In this document: in pieces, positions 1-5,807 of the stretch
Numbering within the stretch: the stretch's first letter is position 1
Layout of the letters: each line of letters begins with the position of its first letter
From: Azohydromonas lata NBRC 102462
GTDB lineage: Bacteria; Pseudomonadota; Gammaproteobacteria; Burkholderiales; Burkholderiaceae_C
Assembly: GCA_945878385.1 (NCBI GenBank)
Contig: CAMCTE010000170.1
Location: 1 to 5,807, forward strand
DNA: 5,807 bases
Reading direction: 5' to 3'
Notes under the pieces: generated by a model
Told to the model about the DNA's origin: nothing
The model's input: only the letters and a program-made list of their open reading frames with translations
Database searches by the model: none
Made by a program: the position numbers and the translations under genes

Positions 1-839
1 TGCTTGCCGTGCGCGGCCGAGGTGGCCTGACCGGCCTTCACGAAAGCGTCCTGCACTTCCTTGGGCAGCTTGTCGTAGAAACCCTTGTTGGCGGCTACGC
101 TGCCGAAGTACATGGCGCCCAGGTCCACGCGGGTCAGGTGCTTGGCCACTTCGTACACGCGGGACGGGCCGATGCCGCTGGCAAAGCTCAGTGCGCCTTG
201 CGTCACGCCGGTCTGGATGTTGGTGTAGTAGGTGGTGAGGGCGCCTTCCACCGGTGTGGCACCGGTGTCGCGCATCCAGTTGGCCGAGGTGCCCGGCGCG
301 TGGATCTTCTTGTTCTGCAGCGCAGCCATGTTGGTGACCGGGAAATTGGCATAGATGTCGTAGCTGTCGGTGATGAGCGACGACAGCGGCACCATGTTCT
401 GCGCCGTCCAGCTGGCCTTGAGCGCCGGGTGGTTGGCGTTGAGCTTGTCGAAGATCTCGATCAACATCTCATGGTTCGTGGTGGCGAACGGCGTGAAGTA
501 GGTGACATTCTGCAAAGGCATGGAAGAGTTCTCCCACACCGTGCCGACCATGCCCACATCCACGATGCCGTCCTTGACCGCAGCGCGCGTTTCATTGAAC
601 TTGTAGAGCGTGCCGCCGTAGTTTTCGCGCCAGCGGATCTGGTACTTGTTGCCGCCTTCCTTGAGCAGGCGGTCCACTTCGGGCTGGAACACCTCCTTCA
701 TGGCGTAGGCCCAGATGTTGGTGACGGGGTGGCTGGAGCCGATGTTGACGGTGATCGATTGCTGCGCGTAGGCCGCCAGCGAGGTCAGCGTGGTGCCCAG
801 GGCAATCGCCCCGGTCAGCGCGAGTTTCTTGAAGTTCAT
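1..839 (-). CDS. TRAP transporter substrate-binding protein, DctP family (partial, C-terminus beyond window)
   Basis: Periplasmic solute receptor of a tripartite ATP-independent transporter, which hands its ligand to DctQ/DctM-type membrane subunits. Translating from the ATG at 839-837 gives 279 residues with no stop before the left edge; the family is usually about 320-340 aa, so roughly 50 residues are missing. Residues 1-25 form a Sec signal peptide: basic MNFKK, a hydrophobic stretch, and an AYA|QQ cleavage site. The mature part fits the DctP fold, with IGSSHP near residue 34 and a KIHAPG...TGATPVEG...IQTGVTQGA block at 178-216, equivalent to the ligand-binding core of sialic-acid receptor SiaP. 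His180 occupies the place of the conserved carboxylate-binding arginine. A GGAG-type ribosome site (AAGGAG, 850-845) lies 5 bases upstream. The start overlaps the stop of the TetR gene by 4 bases, so the two are probably co-transcribed and coupled. The ligand is unknown; a plain 'C4-dicarboxylate' label would be unsafe. Confidence 0.9.
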   Translation of the reverse strand, partial: MNFKKLALTGAIALGTTLTSLAAYAQQSITVNIGSSHPVTNIWAYAMKEVFQPEVDRLLKEGGNKYQIRWRENYGGTLYKFNETRAAVKDGIVDVGMVGTVWENSSMPLQNVTYFTPFATTNHEMLIEIFDKLNANHPALKASWTAQNMVPLSSLITDSYDIYANFPVTNMAALQNKKIHAPGTSANWMRDTGATPVEGALTTYYTNIQTGVTQGALSFASGIGPSRVYEVAKHLTRVDLGAMYFGSVAANKGFYDKLPKEVQDAFVKAGQATSAAHGK

Positions 840-1606
840 GTGGTCTCCTTGGGTCTTCGGGCTTGGGATCGGCGCACGGTGCGCCGCACGGGGGATGCCG
901 GAGCGGGTGCGCCGGCGCTGAAAAGGGCTTCGGTGGCCACGAGGTAGGCCCGTACGCGGTCGCGCACCAGGGCTTGATCGTAGGACTGCGGGGCCGGGGC
1001 ACCGTACACGGCTTGCCCGTAAACCCAGCGCTGCAGGGGGATGTAGAAGAAGCCCCCGTGCAGGCCGGTGAGCAGTTCGAGTTCGCGGCGGCTGGCCTTG
1101 CCGCGCAGCGAGGCGCCCCGGTGGCGCCGGGTTTCCCGAATGAGCCGGGGGAATAGGCGTTGTCGAAGCATCTCGAAGAACCGCTCGGTGATGGTTCGGT
1201 CGGTCAAACCGGAATACACGAGGATGCGCACGAAATCGCGCGTCAGGGCTTCGTTGATGTAGTCGTCGTAGAAGCGGGTGAGCTTGTCTTCAACGCTGAG
1301 TTGTTCGTTGTCCAGCAGTTCGTCCCACCCCGGGTTCCAGCGTTCGACGAACACTTCTTGGTAGACCGCATCGATCAGGGCCTGCTTGGTGGGGTAGTAG
1401 TGGTACAGCAGGGCATGGGTGATGCCGATGCTCTTGGCCAGGTCGCGCAGTTGGCCTTCCAGTCCATGCGTGGCGAAGAACTGGATGGCGCCTTCCAAAA
1501 TCTGCCGAGAGCGTTCGGCCGTGCCCATGCGACGGCGCGCCAGTGGGGCGTTGGCAGCGGCTGGAATGGGGACGAAAACGGGTTCAGGGTTTTTGGGTAG
1601 ACGCAC
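836..1606 (-). CDS. TetR/AcrR-family transcriptional regulator
   Basis: A 256-residue one-component regulator, typically a dimeric ligand-responsive repressor. The N-terminal TetR DNA-binding domain covers about residues 31-88: helix 1 (RSRQILEGAIQFFATHG), helix-turn-helix at about 53-74 (LRDLAKSIGITHALLYHYY) and the usual PTKQALIDAV continuation. Residues 90-230 are the all-helical ligand and dimer domain, with no recognisable ligand signature. The last 25 residues are rich in Ala, Pro and Arg and look disordered. The start is uncertain: GTG at 1606 has no clear ribosome site, and the in-frame ATG at 1528-1526 (residue 27, directly before the TetR core) has none either. The latter would give 230 aa, a more usual family length. 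The stop lies inside the start of the TRAP gene (ATGA, 839-836). The operator-like palindrome at 1639-1660 lies just upstream, suggesting autoregulation plus control of the divergent molybdenum hydroxylase operon; that role is inferred. Confidence 0.9.
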   Translation of the reverse strand: MRLPKNPEPVFVPIPAAANAPLARRRMGTAERSRQILEGAIQFFATHGLEGQLRDLAKSIGITHALLYHYYPTKQALIDAVYQEVFVERWNPGWDELLDNEQLSVEDKLTRFYDDYINEALTRDFVRILVYSGLTDRTITERFFEMLRQRLFPRLIRETRRHRGASLRGKASRRELELLTGLHGGFFYIPLQRWVYGQAVYGAPAPQSYDQALVRDRVRAYLVATEALFSAGAPAPASPVRRTVRRSQARRPKETT

Positions 1607-1610
1607 ACTA

Positions 1611-1639
1611 TTTACCCGGAATTCAATAGCTCATAGGAT
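1611..1639 (+). promoter_or_regulatory. Candidate sigma-70 promoter for the molybdenum hydroxylase operon
   Basis: TTTACC at 1611-1616 and TAGGAT at 1634-1639 are separated by 17 bases; each box matches the consensus at 4 of 6 positions. Transcription would start around 1646, inside the operator-like palindrome, leaving a leader of about 135 bases before the GTG at 1781. This is a weak match made from sequence alone. An alternative -35, TTGACC at 1642-1647, is better in itself but has no good -10 at the right distance. Confidence 0.3.
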
Positions 1640-1657
1640 TGTTGACCGCTTGGTAAA
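1630..1657 (-). promoter_or_regulatory. Candidate sigma-70 promoter for the tetR-TRAP transcript
   Basis: On the minus strand TTTACC (1657-1652) is followed after 16 bases by TATGAG (1635-1630), each with 4 of 6 consensus matches. The -35 lies inside the right half of the operator-like palindrome, consistent with autorepression. The start site would fall near 1623, giving a short leader before the GTG at 1606. A weak prediction. Confidence 0.3.
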
Positions 1658-1660
1658 CAA
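1639..1660. promoter_or_regulatory. Putative TetR operator (22-bp inverted repeat)
   Basis: The half-sites TTGTTnACC and GGTnAACAA are arranged head to head around a 4-base centre, so 8 of 11 pairs are complementary. Size and symmetry match operators of TetR-family dimers, and the site is between a tetR gene and a divergent operon. It would cover the predicted -35 of the leftward promoter and the start-site region of the rightward one, allowing one bound dimer to block both. The symmetry is seen directly; the binding protein is inferred from position. Confidence 0.6.
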
Positions 1661-1674
1661 AATTCACCCGTGGA

Positions 1675-1745
1675 AACCCGTGACCTCTTGGCGCGGGTTC
1701 GGTGGTGGTTGGCCAAGTGAGGTGGCGGGGCGCTCGTGTCCCCGT
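1675..1745 (+). other. Structured 5' leader of the molybdenum hydroxylase transcript
   Basis: The leader contains several complementary segments. ACCT+CTTGGC (1683-1692) pairs with GCCAAG (1712-1717) and AGGT (1720-1723), leaving a two-base bulge: a ten-pair stem with a 19-base loop. AACCCG (1675-1680), just 5' of this stem, complements CGGGTT (1694-1699) in its loop, the topology of an H-type pseudoknot. A second hairpin pairs CGGGG (1726-1730) with CCCCG (1740-1744). No known riboswitch class is recognised, and chance pairing is common in GC-rich DNA. Confidence 0.3.
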
Positions 1746-1768
1746 TCCCGGAATCCCTAACGGATCAC

Positions 1769-1773
1769 AGGAG
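1769..1773 (+). promoter_or_regulatory. Ribosome binding site fixing the GTG start of the FAD subunit
   Basis: AGGAG lies 7 bases before the GTG at 1781. An ATG at 1777 is nearer but is in another frame with no homology, and a longer in-frame reading from 1736 adds 15 residues without family resemblance. The site therefore decides in favour of GTG 1781. Confidence 0.75.
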
Positions 1774-1780
1774 ACGATGC

Positions 1781-2656
1781 GTGAAAGCTGCGGCCTTCGA
1801 TTACGTCAAACCCCGCGCCATCGCGGATGTCCTGGAGTTGCTTCGGCAGCACGGGCACGATGCGCGGCTGATCGCCGGGGGGCAGACCCTGGTGGCCACG
1901 CTGAACATGCGCCTTTCCGACCCCAAGCTGCTCATCGACATCACCGGTCTGCCGGGCTTGTCTTCCATCGAGCGGCGGGGCGACCGCCTGTACATCGGCG
2001 CCTTGGTCACGCACACGGCCGTCGAGCAGTCGGCGCTGGTGGCCGAACTGGCGCCCATGTTGGCCCATGCTGCGCCCCACATCGCCCACCGCGCCATCCG
2101 CAATTCCGGCACCTGGGGTGGCTCCATTGCCTACGGCGATCCGGCGGCCGAGTGGCCCTGTTGCCTGGTGGCGCTGGATGGAACCGTGCATGTGCAGGGC
2201 CCCGGTGGCCAGCGCCAGATCAAGGCCACGGCCTTCTTCCAGGACCTCTACACCACGGACCTGCAGCCCGACGAAATCGTCATTGGGGCGGATGTGCCCG
2301 TGGCCACGACGGCCGATTGGTTTGCATTCGACGAGTTGGCGCGCCGGCACGGCGACTACGCCGTGGCGGGATTGGCGGTGGCGGCCCGCTTTGAGGGCCG
2401 CAAGGCCGTTCGCGTGAACCTGGGGTTCTTGGGTATGGGCGTGACGCCCCTGCGGGCCCCGAAGACCGAAAGCCTGCTGGCCGGCAAGGTGCTGGACGCG
2501 GCCACCCTTGAACAGGCGGCCGCTTCGCTGAAGGCCGAACTCGACCCACTGCCTGACCTCACCCACAGTGCCGACACCAAGCGCCACTTGGCATCGGTGC
2601 TGCTCAGGCGGCTGCTGCAGGCGGCTGATGCCAGCCGAGCGGCGCTCACCATCTGA
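1781..2656 (+). CDS. Molybdenum hydroxylase FAD-binding subunit (CoxM/XdhB-like, medium subunit)
   Basis: A 291-residue FAD subunit of the xanthine dehydrogenase/CO dehydrogenase family, passing electrons from the iron-sulfur subunit to an acceptor. The usual family length is about 270-300, so it is complete. The N-terminal half is the PCMH-type FAD domain: it starts with the typical AFDYVKP, has AGGQTL at 32-37 (usual AGGQSL, binding the FAD pyrophosphate) and the second FAD loop TWGGSIAYGDPAAEWP at 111-126. Trp112 replaces the more common isoleucine of the TIGGS motif. The C-terminal half (about 180-285) matches the CO dehydrogenase flavoprotein C-terminal domain, including LGFLGMGVTPLRA. 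No signal peptide is seen, so it is cytoplasmic. The start is GTG with AGGAG 7 bases upstream. It is the first gene of a three-gene operon; 24 bases separate it from the next start. The substrate cannot be read from this subunit. Confidence 0.93.
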   Translation: MKAAAFDYVKPRAIADVLELLRQHGHDARLIAGGQTLVATLNMRLSDPKLLIDITGLPGLSSIERRGDRLYIGALVTHTAVEQSALVAELAPMLAHAAPHIAHRAIRNSGTWGGSIAYGDPAAEWPCCLVALDGTVHVQGPGGQRQIKATAFFQDLYTTDLQPDEIVIGADVPVATTADWFAFDELARRHGDYAVAGLAVAARFEGRKAVRVNLGFLGMGVTPLRAPKTESLLAGKVLDAATLEQAAASLKAELDPLPDLTHSADTKRHLASVLLRRLLQAADASRAALTI

Positions 2657-2680
2657 ACTTCATTTGCGGAGCCTTTGAAC

Positions 2681-3172
2681 ATGGCGGATCTTCAAACCTT
2701 GAGCGTGACCGTCAACGGTCAGTCGCATTGCTGCAGCGTGCAGCCTCGGCAGCATTTGGTGGATTTCGTGCGCAACGACCTGGGCCTCAAGGGCTCTCAC
2801 CTGGGCTGCGAACATGGCGTGTGCGGCGCCTGCACCGTGGAGGTGGACGGCAAGATTGTTCGCGGCTGCCTGACCCTGGCGGTACAGACCCAAGGTTGCA
2901 AGGTGCGCACCATCGAAGGCCTGAGCGAGGACGGCGACGTGCGCGACCTGCAGGATGCTTTCGTGCGCCACAACGCCTTGCAGTGCGGCTTCTGCACGCC
3001 CGGCATGGTGATGGCGGCCAAGGAACTGCTGGAGACCAAGCCGAATGCCACGCGGGCCGAGGTGCGCGAGTGGATGAGCGGCAATTACTGCCGCTGCACC
3101 GGCTACCACGCCATCGTGGATGCGGTGTGCGATACGCTGGCCCAGCGCGCGCAGAAAGGGGTGACCGCATGA
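2681..3172 (+). CDS. Molybdenum hydroxylase 2x[2Fe-2S] iron-sulfur subunit (CoxS/XdhA-like, small subunit)
   Basis: A 163-residue electron-transfer subunit linking the molybdenum centre to FAD. The plant-ferredoxin-type domain holds Cys43, Cys48, Cys51 and Cys63 (GCEHGVCGACTV, then RGC), ligands of the outer [2Fe-2S] cluster. The C-terminal all-helical domain holds Cys102, Cys105, Cys137 and Cys139 (QCGFCTPGMVM and NYCRCTGY), ligands of the cluster nearest the molybdopterin. All eight ligands are present and the length is normal for the family (150-170). ATG 2681 is chosen over TTG 2675 because GGAG (2668-2671) is 9 bases from the ATG and only 3 from the TTG. The stop overlaps the next start by four bases (ATGA, 3169-3172), implying coupled translation and 1:1 production with the large subunit. 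Outer-cluster spacing is canonical, with EH in place of the frequent DT/ET after the first cysteine. Confidence 0.96.
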   Translation: MADLQTLSVTVNGQSHCCSVQPRQHLVDFVRNDLGLKGSHLGCEHGVCGACTVEVDGKIVRGCLTLAVQTQGCKVRTIEGLSEDGDVRDLQDAFVRHNALQCGFCTPGMVMAAKELLETKPNATRAEVREWMSGNYCRCTGYHAIVDAVCDTLAQRAQKGVTA

Positions 3173-5610
3173 ACCAAGTGATTCACCCCGTATTGGGCAG
3201 CGAGGTCGAAGACCGACCCATCACCGAGCACGGCGAGAAGCCGCTTCCCCCCGTCACTGAGGACCCACGCTACATCGGCGCCAGCAGCGAGCGGCCGAGT
3301 GCGCGCAAGCTGGTGCAGGGGCAGGGCACCTACATCGACGACATCGAACTGCCGCGCATGGCGCATGTGGTGTATTGGCGCAGCCCCTTCGCCCATGCGA
3401 AGGTGGTGCGCATCAACGCCGATGAGGCGCGCGGGATGCCCGGCGTGGTCCTGGTGGCCGACGGCACCGACATTGCACGGGTGTGCAAGCCCTGGGTGGC
3501 CACGCTGGCCCACCTGGCCGGCATGAAAAGCGCACCGCAGTACCCCATGGCCATCGACCGCGTCTGCTGGCAGGGTGAGCCCGTGGTGGCGGTGGTGGCG
3601 GAAACCCGTGAGCAGGCCGAAGACGCGCTGCAGCTGGTGGATGTTGAGTTTGAGGAACTGCCACCGGTGGTGGACATGGAAACCGCGCTGGACCCTTCCA
3701 CGCCGCTGATTCACGCCGAACTGGGTGACAACCTGTGCTTCACCCGCAGCCTGAACGTGGGCAATGTGGACGAGGCCTTCGCCGGCGCCGACGCCGTGGT
3801 GGGCACCACCTTCCACTTCGGGCGGCACACCGGCGTGACGCTGGAGCCGCGCTGCCAGATTGCGCACTGGCACCCGGCCGAGCAGAAGCTCACCGTGTAC
3901 CACTCGTTCCAGGCCCCGCACATGATGCAGGACCTGTATTCGCGGCAATTCGACATCCCCGAGAGCGATATTCGCGTCATCTGCAAGGAGGTGGGCGGCT
4001 CCTTCGGCATCAAGGTGCACGCCTACCCGGACGATTTCGCCACGGTGGCCTTGTCCATGATGTGTCGCCGGCCGGTGAAGTTTGTGGCCGACCGGCTGGA
4101 GAGTTTCACCAGCGACATCCATGCTCGCCACCACCGTGTGACCGCCCGCATCGGCGTGAAGAAGAGCGGTGAGATCGTCGGCTTCGAGATGGATGACCTG
4201 ACCGGCATTGGCCCGTACTCGATGTTTCCGCGCACCAGCGCCATCGAAGGCAATCAGGTGGTGAACCTGGTGGGCGGGCCTTACAAGCACCAGCATTACC
4301 GCGCCAAGTTGAATGTGGTGTTCCAGAACAAGACCCCCACCTGCCAATACCGTGGCGTGGGCCACCCGATTGCCTGTGCGGTGACCGAAGGCTTGGTGGA
4401 CCTGGCCGCGCGTGCCATCGGTATGGACGCGCTGGACATCCGCAAGAAGAATGTGATTCCCGACAACGCCTACCCGGCCACCGGTGCCAGCGGCATCAAG
4501 CTGGAAGTGCTGTCGCACGAGGCCTGCCTGCGCAAGATAGAAGAGCTGATGGACTACCCCACGCTCAAGTCGGAGATCGAAGCCTTGCGCCAGCAAGGTA
4601 TCTACCGCGGCATTGGCTTTGCGGCATTGATTGAGTTGACCAACCCGAGTGCGGCCTTTTATGGCGTGGGTGGTGCGCGTATTGCGTCGCAGGACGGGTG
4701 CGTCATTCGCCTGGACCCCTCGGGTGCGGTGAGCGTGAGCGTGAGCGTGGGCGAGCAGGGCCAGGGCAACGACGGCATCTACCGTCAGATTGCAGCCGAT
4801 GCAGTGGGCGTGGACCTGGAGAAGGTGCGCCTGGTGATGAGCGACACGGATGTGACGCCCTATGGTGGCGGCACCTGGGCTTCGCGTGGTGCAGGCGTGG
4901 GCGGCGAAGCCGTGCTGCTGGCCGGCCAAGCCTTGCGCGCCAACCTGCTGAAAGTGGCTGCAGTGATCTTGAAGCGCGAGGCTTCTGAGCTGCTGGTGCG
5001 CCGCGGGGCGGTGGTGGACGCGCAGACGATGCAACCGGTGCTGGACTTGGCCGAATTGGGGCGGATTGCCTACTTCCGTTCGGACACGCTGCCTGCGGAT
5101 TTCACGCCGGAATTGATGGTGACGCGCCACTACGCGCAGCGCGACTATCCCTTCATCTTCACCAACGGGGTGCAGGCCTCTTATGTGGAGGTGGACCCGG
5201 ATACCGGCTTTGTGAAGCTGCTCAAGCACTGGGCGGTGGAGGACTGCGGCCGCGTGATCAACCCGAAGCTGGTGGACGAGCAGATTCGCGGTGCGATTGT
5301 TCAGGGTATTGGTGGCGCGATGTTCGAGGAGTGCCTGTATGACGAGAACGGGCGCCTGTTGAACGGGTCGATGGCGGACTACCTGGTGCCGATGGCCGGT
5401 GAGATGCCCGACATTGAGGTGGCGCATGTGCAGACACCCACACGGTCTTCGCAGCTGGGGGCCAAGGGGGCGGGTGAGGCTGGAACCGCTGGGGCGCCTG
5501 CGGCCGTCATGAACGCGATCAATGATGCCTTGGCGCCTTTGAAGGCGGAGGTTTGGAGCCAGCCGATTACGCCGGAGAAGGTGTTGAGGGCGTTGGGGAA
5601 GGTGAACTGA
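3169..5610 (+). CDS. Molybdenum hydroxylase molybdopterin-binding subunit (CoxL/XdhC-domain family, large subunit; not form I CO dehydrogenase)
   Basis: An 813-residue catalytic subunit that hydroxylates its substrate at a molybdopterin-cytosine-dinucleotide-type centre using water oxygen. Length is typical (750-810) with a slightly long N-terminal tail of about 45 residues before the hammerhead domain that begins at GQGTYIDD. Molybdopterin motifs appear in order: QAPH (248-251), GGSFGIK (276-282), the active-site loop CQYRGVGHP (392-400), GEQGQGND (528-535), GGGTWASRG (566-574) and GAKGAGEAGT (764-773), in which Glu770 is the expected catalytic base. The form I CO dehydrogenase signature AYxCSFR is absent; the usual form II loop YRGAGRP is here YRGVGHP, so the substrate pocket is altered. 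No Tat or Sec signal is seen, so it is cytoplasmic. AGGGG (3157-3161) precedes the ATG by 7 bases. Candidate substrates are aldehydes or aromatic/N-heterocyclic compounds, without support for choosing. XdhC/CoxD/CoxF-type maturation genes are not in the window. Confidence 0.95.
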   Translation: MNQVIHPVLGSEVEDRPITEHGEKPLPPVTEDPRYIGASSERPSARKLVQGQGTYIDDIELPRMAHVVYWRSPFAHAKVVRINADEARGMPGVVLVADGTDIARVCKPWVATLAHLAGMKSAPQYPMAIDRVCWQGEPVVAVVAETREQAEDALQLVDVEFEELPPVVDMETALDPSTPLIHAELGDNLCFTRSLNVGNVDEAFAGADAVVGTTFHFGRHTGVTLEPRCQIAHWHPAEQKLTVYHSFQAPHMMQDLYSRQFDIPESDIRVICKEVGGSFGIKVHAYPDDFATVALSMMCRRPVKFVADRLESFTSDIHARHHRVTARIGVKKSGEIVGFEMDDLTGIGPYSMFPRTSAIEGNQVVNLVGGPYKHQHYRAKLNVVFQNKTPTCQYRGVGHPIACAVTEGLVDLAARAIGMDALDIRKKNVIPDNAYPATGASGIKLEVLSHEACLRKIEELMDYPTLKSEIEALRQQGIYRGIGFAALIELTNPSAAFYGVGGARIASQDGCVIRLDPSGAVSVSVSVGEQGQGNDGIYRQIAADAVGVDLEKVRLVMSDTDVTPYGGGTWASRGAGVGGEAVLLAGQALRANLLKVAAVILKREASELLVRRGAVVDAQTMQPVLDLAELGRIAYFRSDTLPADFTPELMVTRHYAQRDYPFIFTNGVQASYVEVDPDTGFVKLLKHWAVEDCGRVINPKLVDEQIRGAIVQGIGGAMFEECLYDENGRLLNGSMADYLVPMAGEMPDIEVAHVQTPTRSSQLGAKGAGEAGTAGAPAAVMNAINDALAPLKAEVWSQPITPEKVLRALGKVN

Positions 5611-5807
5611 CCGGGCGCTGCTGAAAGGCCCGTTGCGGGCTGTCGATGTTGCTGAACTGCCTGCAAAGGGCGAGCGACGCCGCGCGGGTGGGGACCATTC
5701 CGCTGGGGGCTGCCTCCGTCTCGGCGAGCCCGCCCAACGGCGGTCTCCCATCGGTTCCCGGGCTGACTGTCCGGCAAGGGTAGGCCCCCCACGACACGGC
5801 AGCGCTC
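5611..5807. other. Non-coding GC-rich region downstream of the operon
   Basis: After the large-subunit stop no reading frame looks like a recognisable protein; minus-strand open frames here lack a ribosome site and family resemblance. The stretch has several hairpins, including GCCCG-TTG-CGGGC (5628-5640) and CCGCC-CAAC-GGCGG (5730-5743). It could be an intergenic repeat or terminator-bearing spacer. Confidence 0.5.
5627..5641. terminator. Possible terminator hairpin after the molybdenum hydroxylase operon
   Basis: A five-pair GC stem with a 3-base loop (GCCCG, TTG, CGGGC) starts 18 bases after the stop codon, extendable by one G-T pair. There is no T-run after it on the plus strand; on the minus strand it is followed by CTTT. 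It could act as a weak or bidirectional terminator or stabilise the mRNA end. Confidence 0.3.

Noticed and set aside
9..947. Plus-strand open frame of 312 codons at the left edge.
   Set aside because: It is antisense to the TRAP receptor, which has a signal peptide, ribosome site and family motifs; the plus-strand translation resembles nothing and runs into the TetR gene.
1619..1624. GAATTC palindrome in the divergent promoter region.
   Set aside because: A 6-base palindrome is expected by chance; the much longer 1639-1660 repeat is a better operator candidate.
2728..3168. Extension of the large subunit upstream of 3169 through the iron-sulfur gene in the same frame.
   Set aside because: This would overlap the iron-sulfur gene fully in another frame. 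The ATG at 3169 has a ribosome site and the classic ATGA overlap, and family similarity begins after it.
4729..4752. Tandem hexamer GTGAGC x3 followed by GTGGGC.
   Set aside because: It encodes the alternating VSVSVSVG strand leading into the conserved GEQGQG motif; most likely a codon-level coincidence in a beta strand.
3169..5610. Naming the enzyme an aerobic CO dehydrogenase because of the M-S-L gene order.
   Set aside because: The large subunit lacks the AYxCSFR loop needed for the Cu-S-Mo site, so only family-level assignment is justified.
3103..5751. Very long minus-strand open frame (882 codons) opposite the large-subunit gene.
   Set aside because: It mirrors the codon positions of a high-GC gene, gives a His/Val/Arg-rich translation with no domain, and lies antisense to a gene with all family motifs.

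Overview
The window is GC-rich with strong G/C preference at third codon positions, compact ribosome sites and ATGA start/stop overlaps. This fits a betaproteobacterium, probably Burkholderiales and perhaps Comamonadaceae. The taxonomic call is inference from composition and gene types; no rRNA or marker gene is present.

Layout. Positions 1-1606 hold a minus-strand pair: a TetR-family regulator (GTG start at 1606) followed, with a 4-base ATGA overlap, by the periplasmic substrate-binding protein of a TRAP transporter. The latter runs off the left edge, so its C-terminus and any membrane subunits lie outside. Positions 1607-1780 are a divergent control region with a clear inverted repeat at 1639-1660 that looks like a TetR operator, candidate promoters on both strands, and a structured leader for the rightward transcript. 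Positions 1781-5610 hold a complete three-gene plus-strand operon for a molybdenum hydroxylase of the xanthine dehydrogenase/CO dehydrogenase family: FAD subunit, 2x[2Fe-2S] subunit and molybdopterin subunit (M-S-L order). Positions 5611-5807 have no convincing gene, only GC-rich hairpins.

How they may work together (inference). The TRAP protein would capture a small molecule in the periplasm and the cytoplasmic molybdenum enzyme would hydroxylate or oxidise an imported compound. The TetR protein would sense that compound or a product and control both transcripts from the shared operator. The large subunit lacks the AYxCSFR loop of true form I CO dehydrogenase, so the enzyme should not be called a CO dehydrogenase. 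Its active-site loop reads YRGVGHP rather than the usual YRGAGRP. The TRAP binding protein also lacks the arginine that normally clamps the substrate carboxylate (His180 instead). Together these suggest an unassigned, non-standard substrate.
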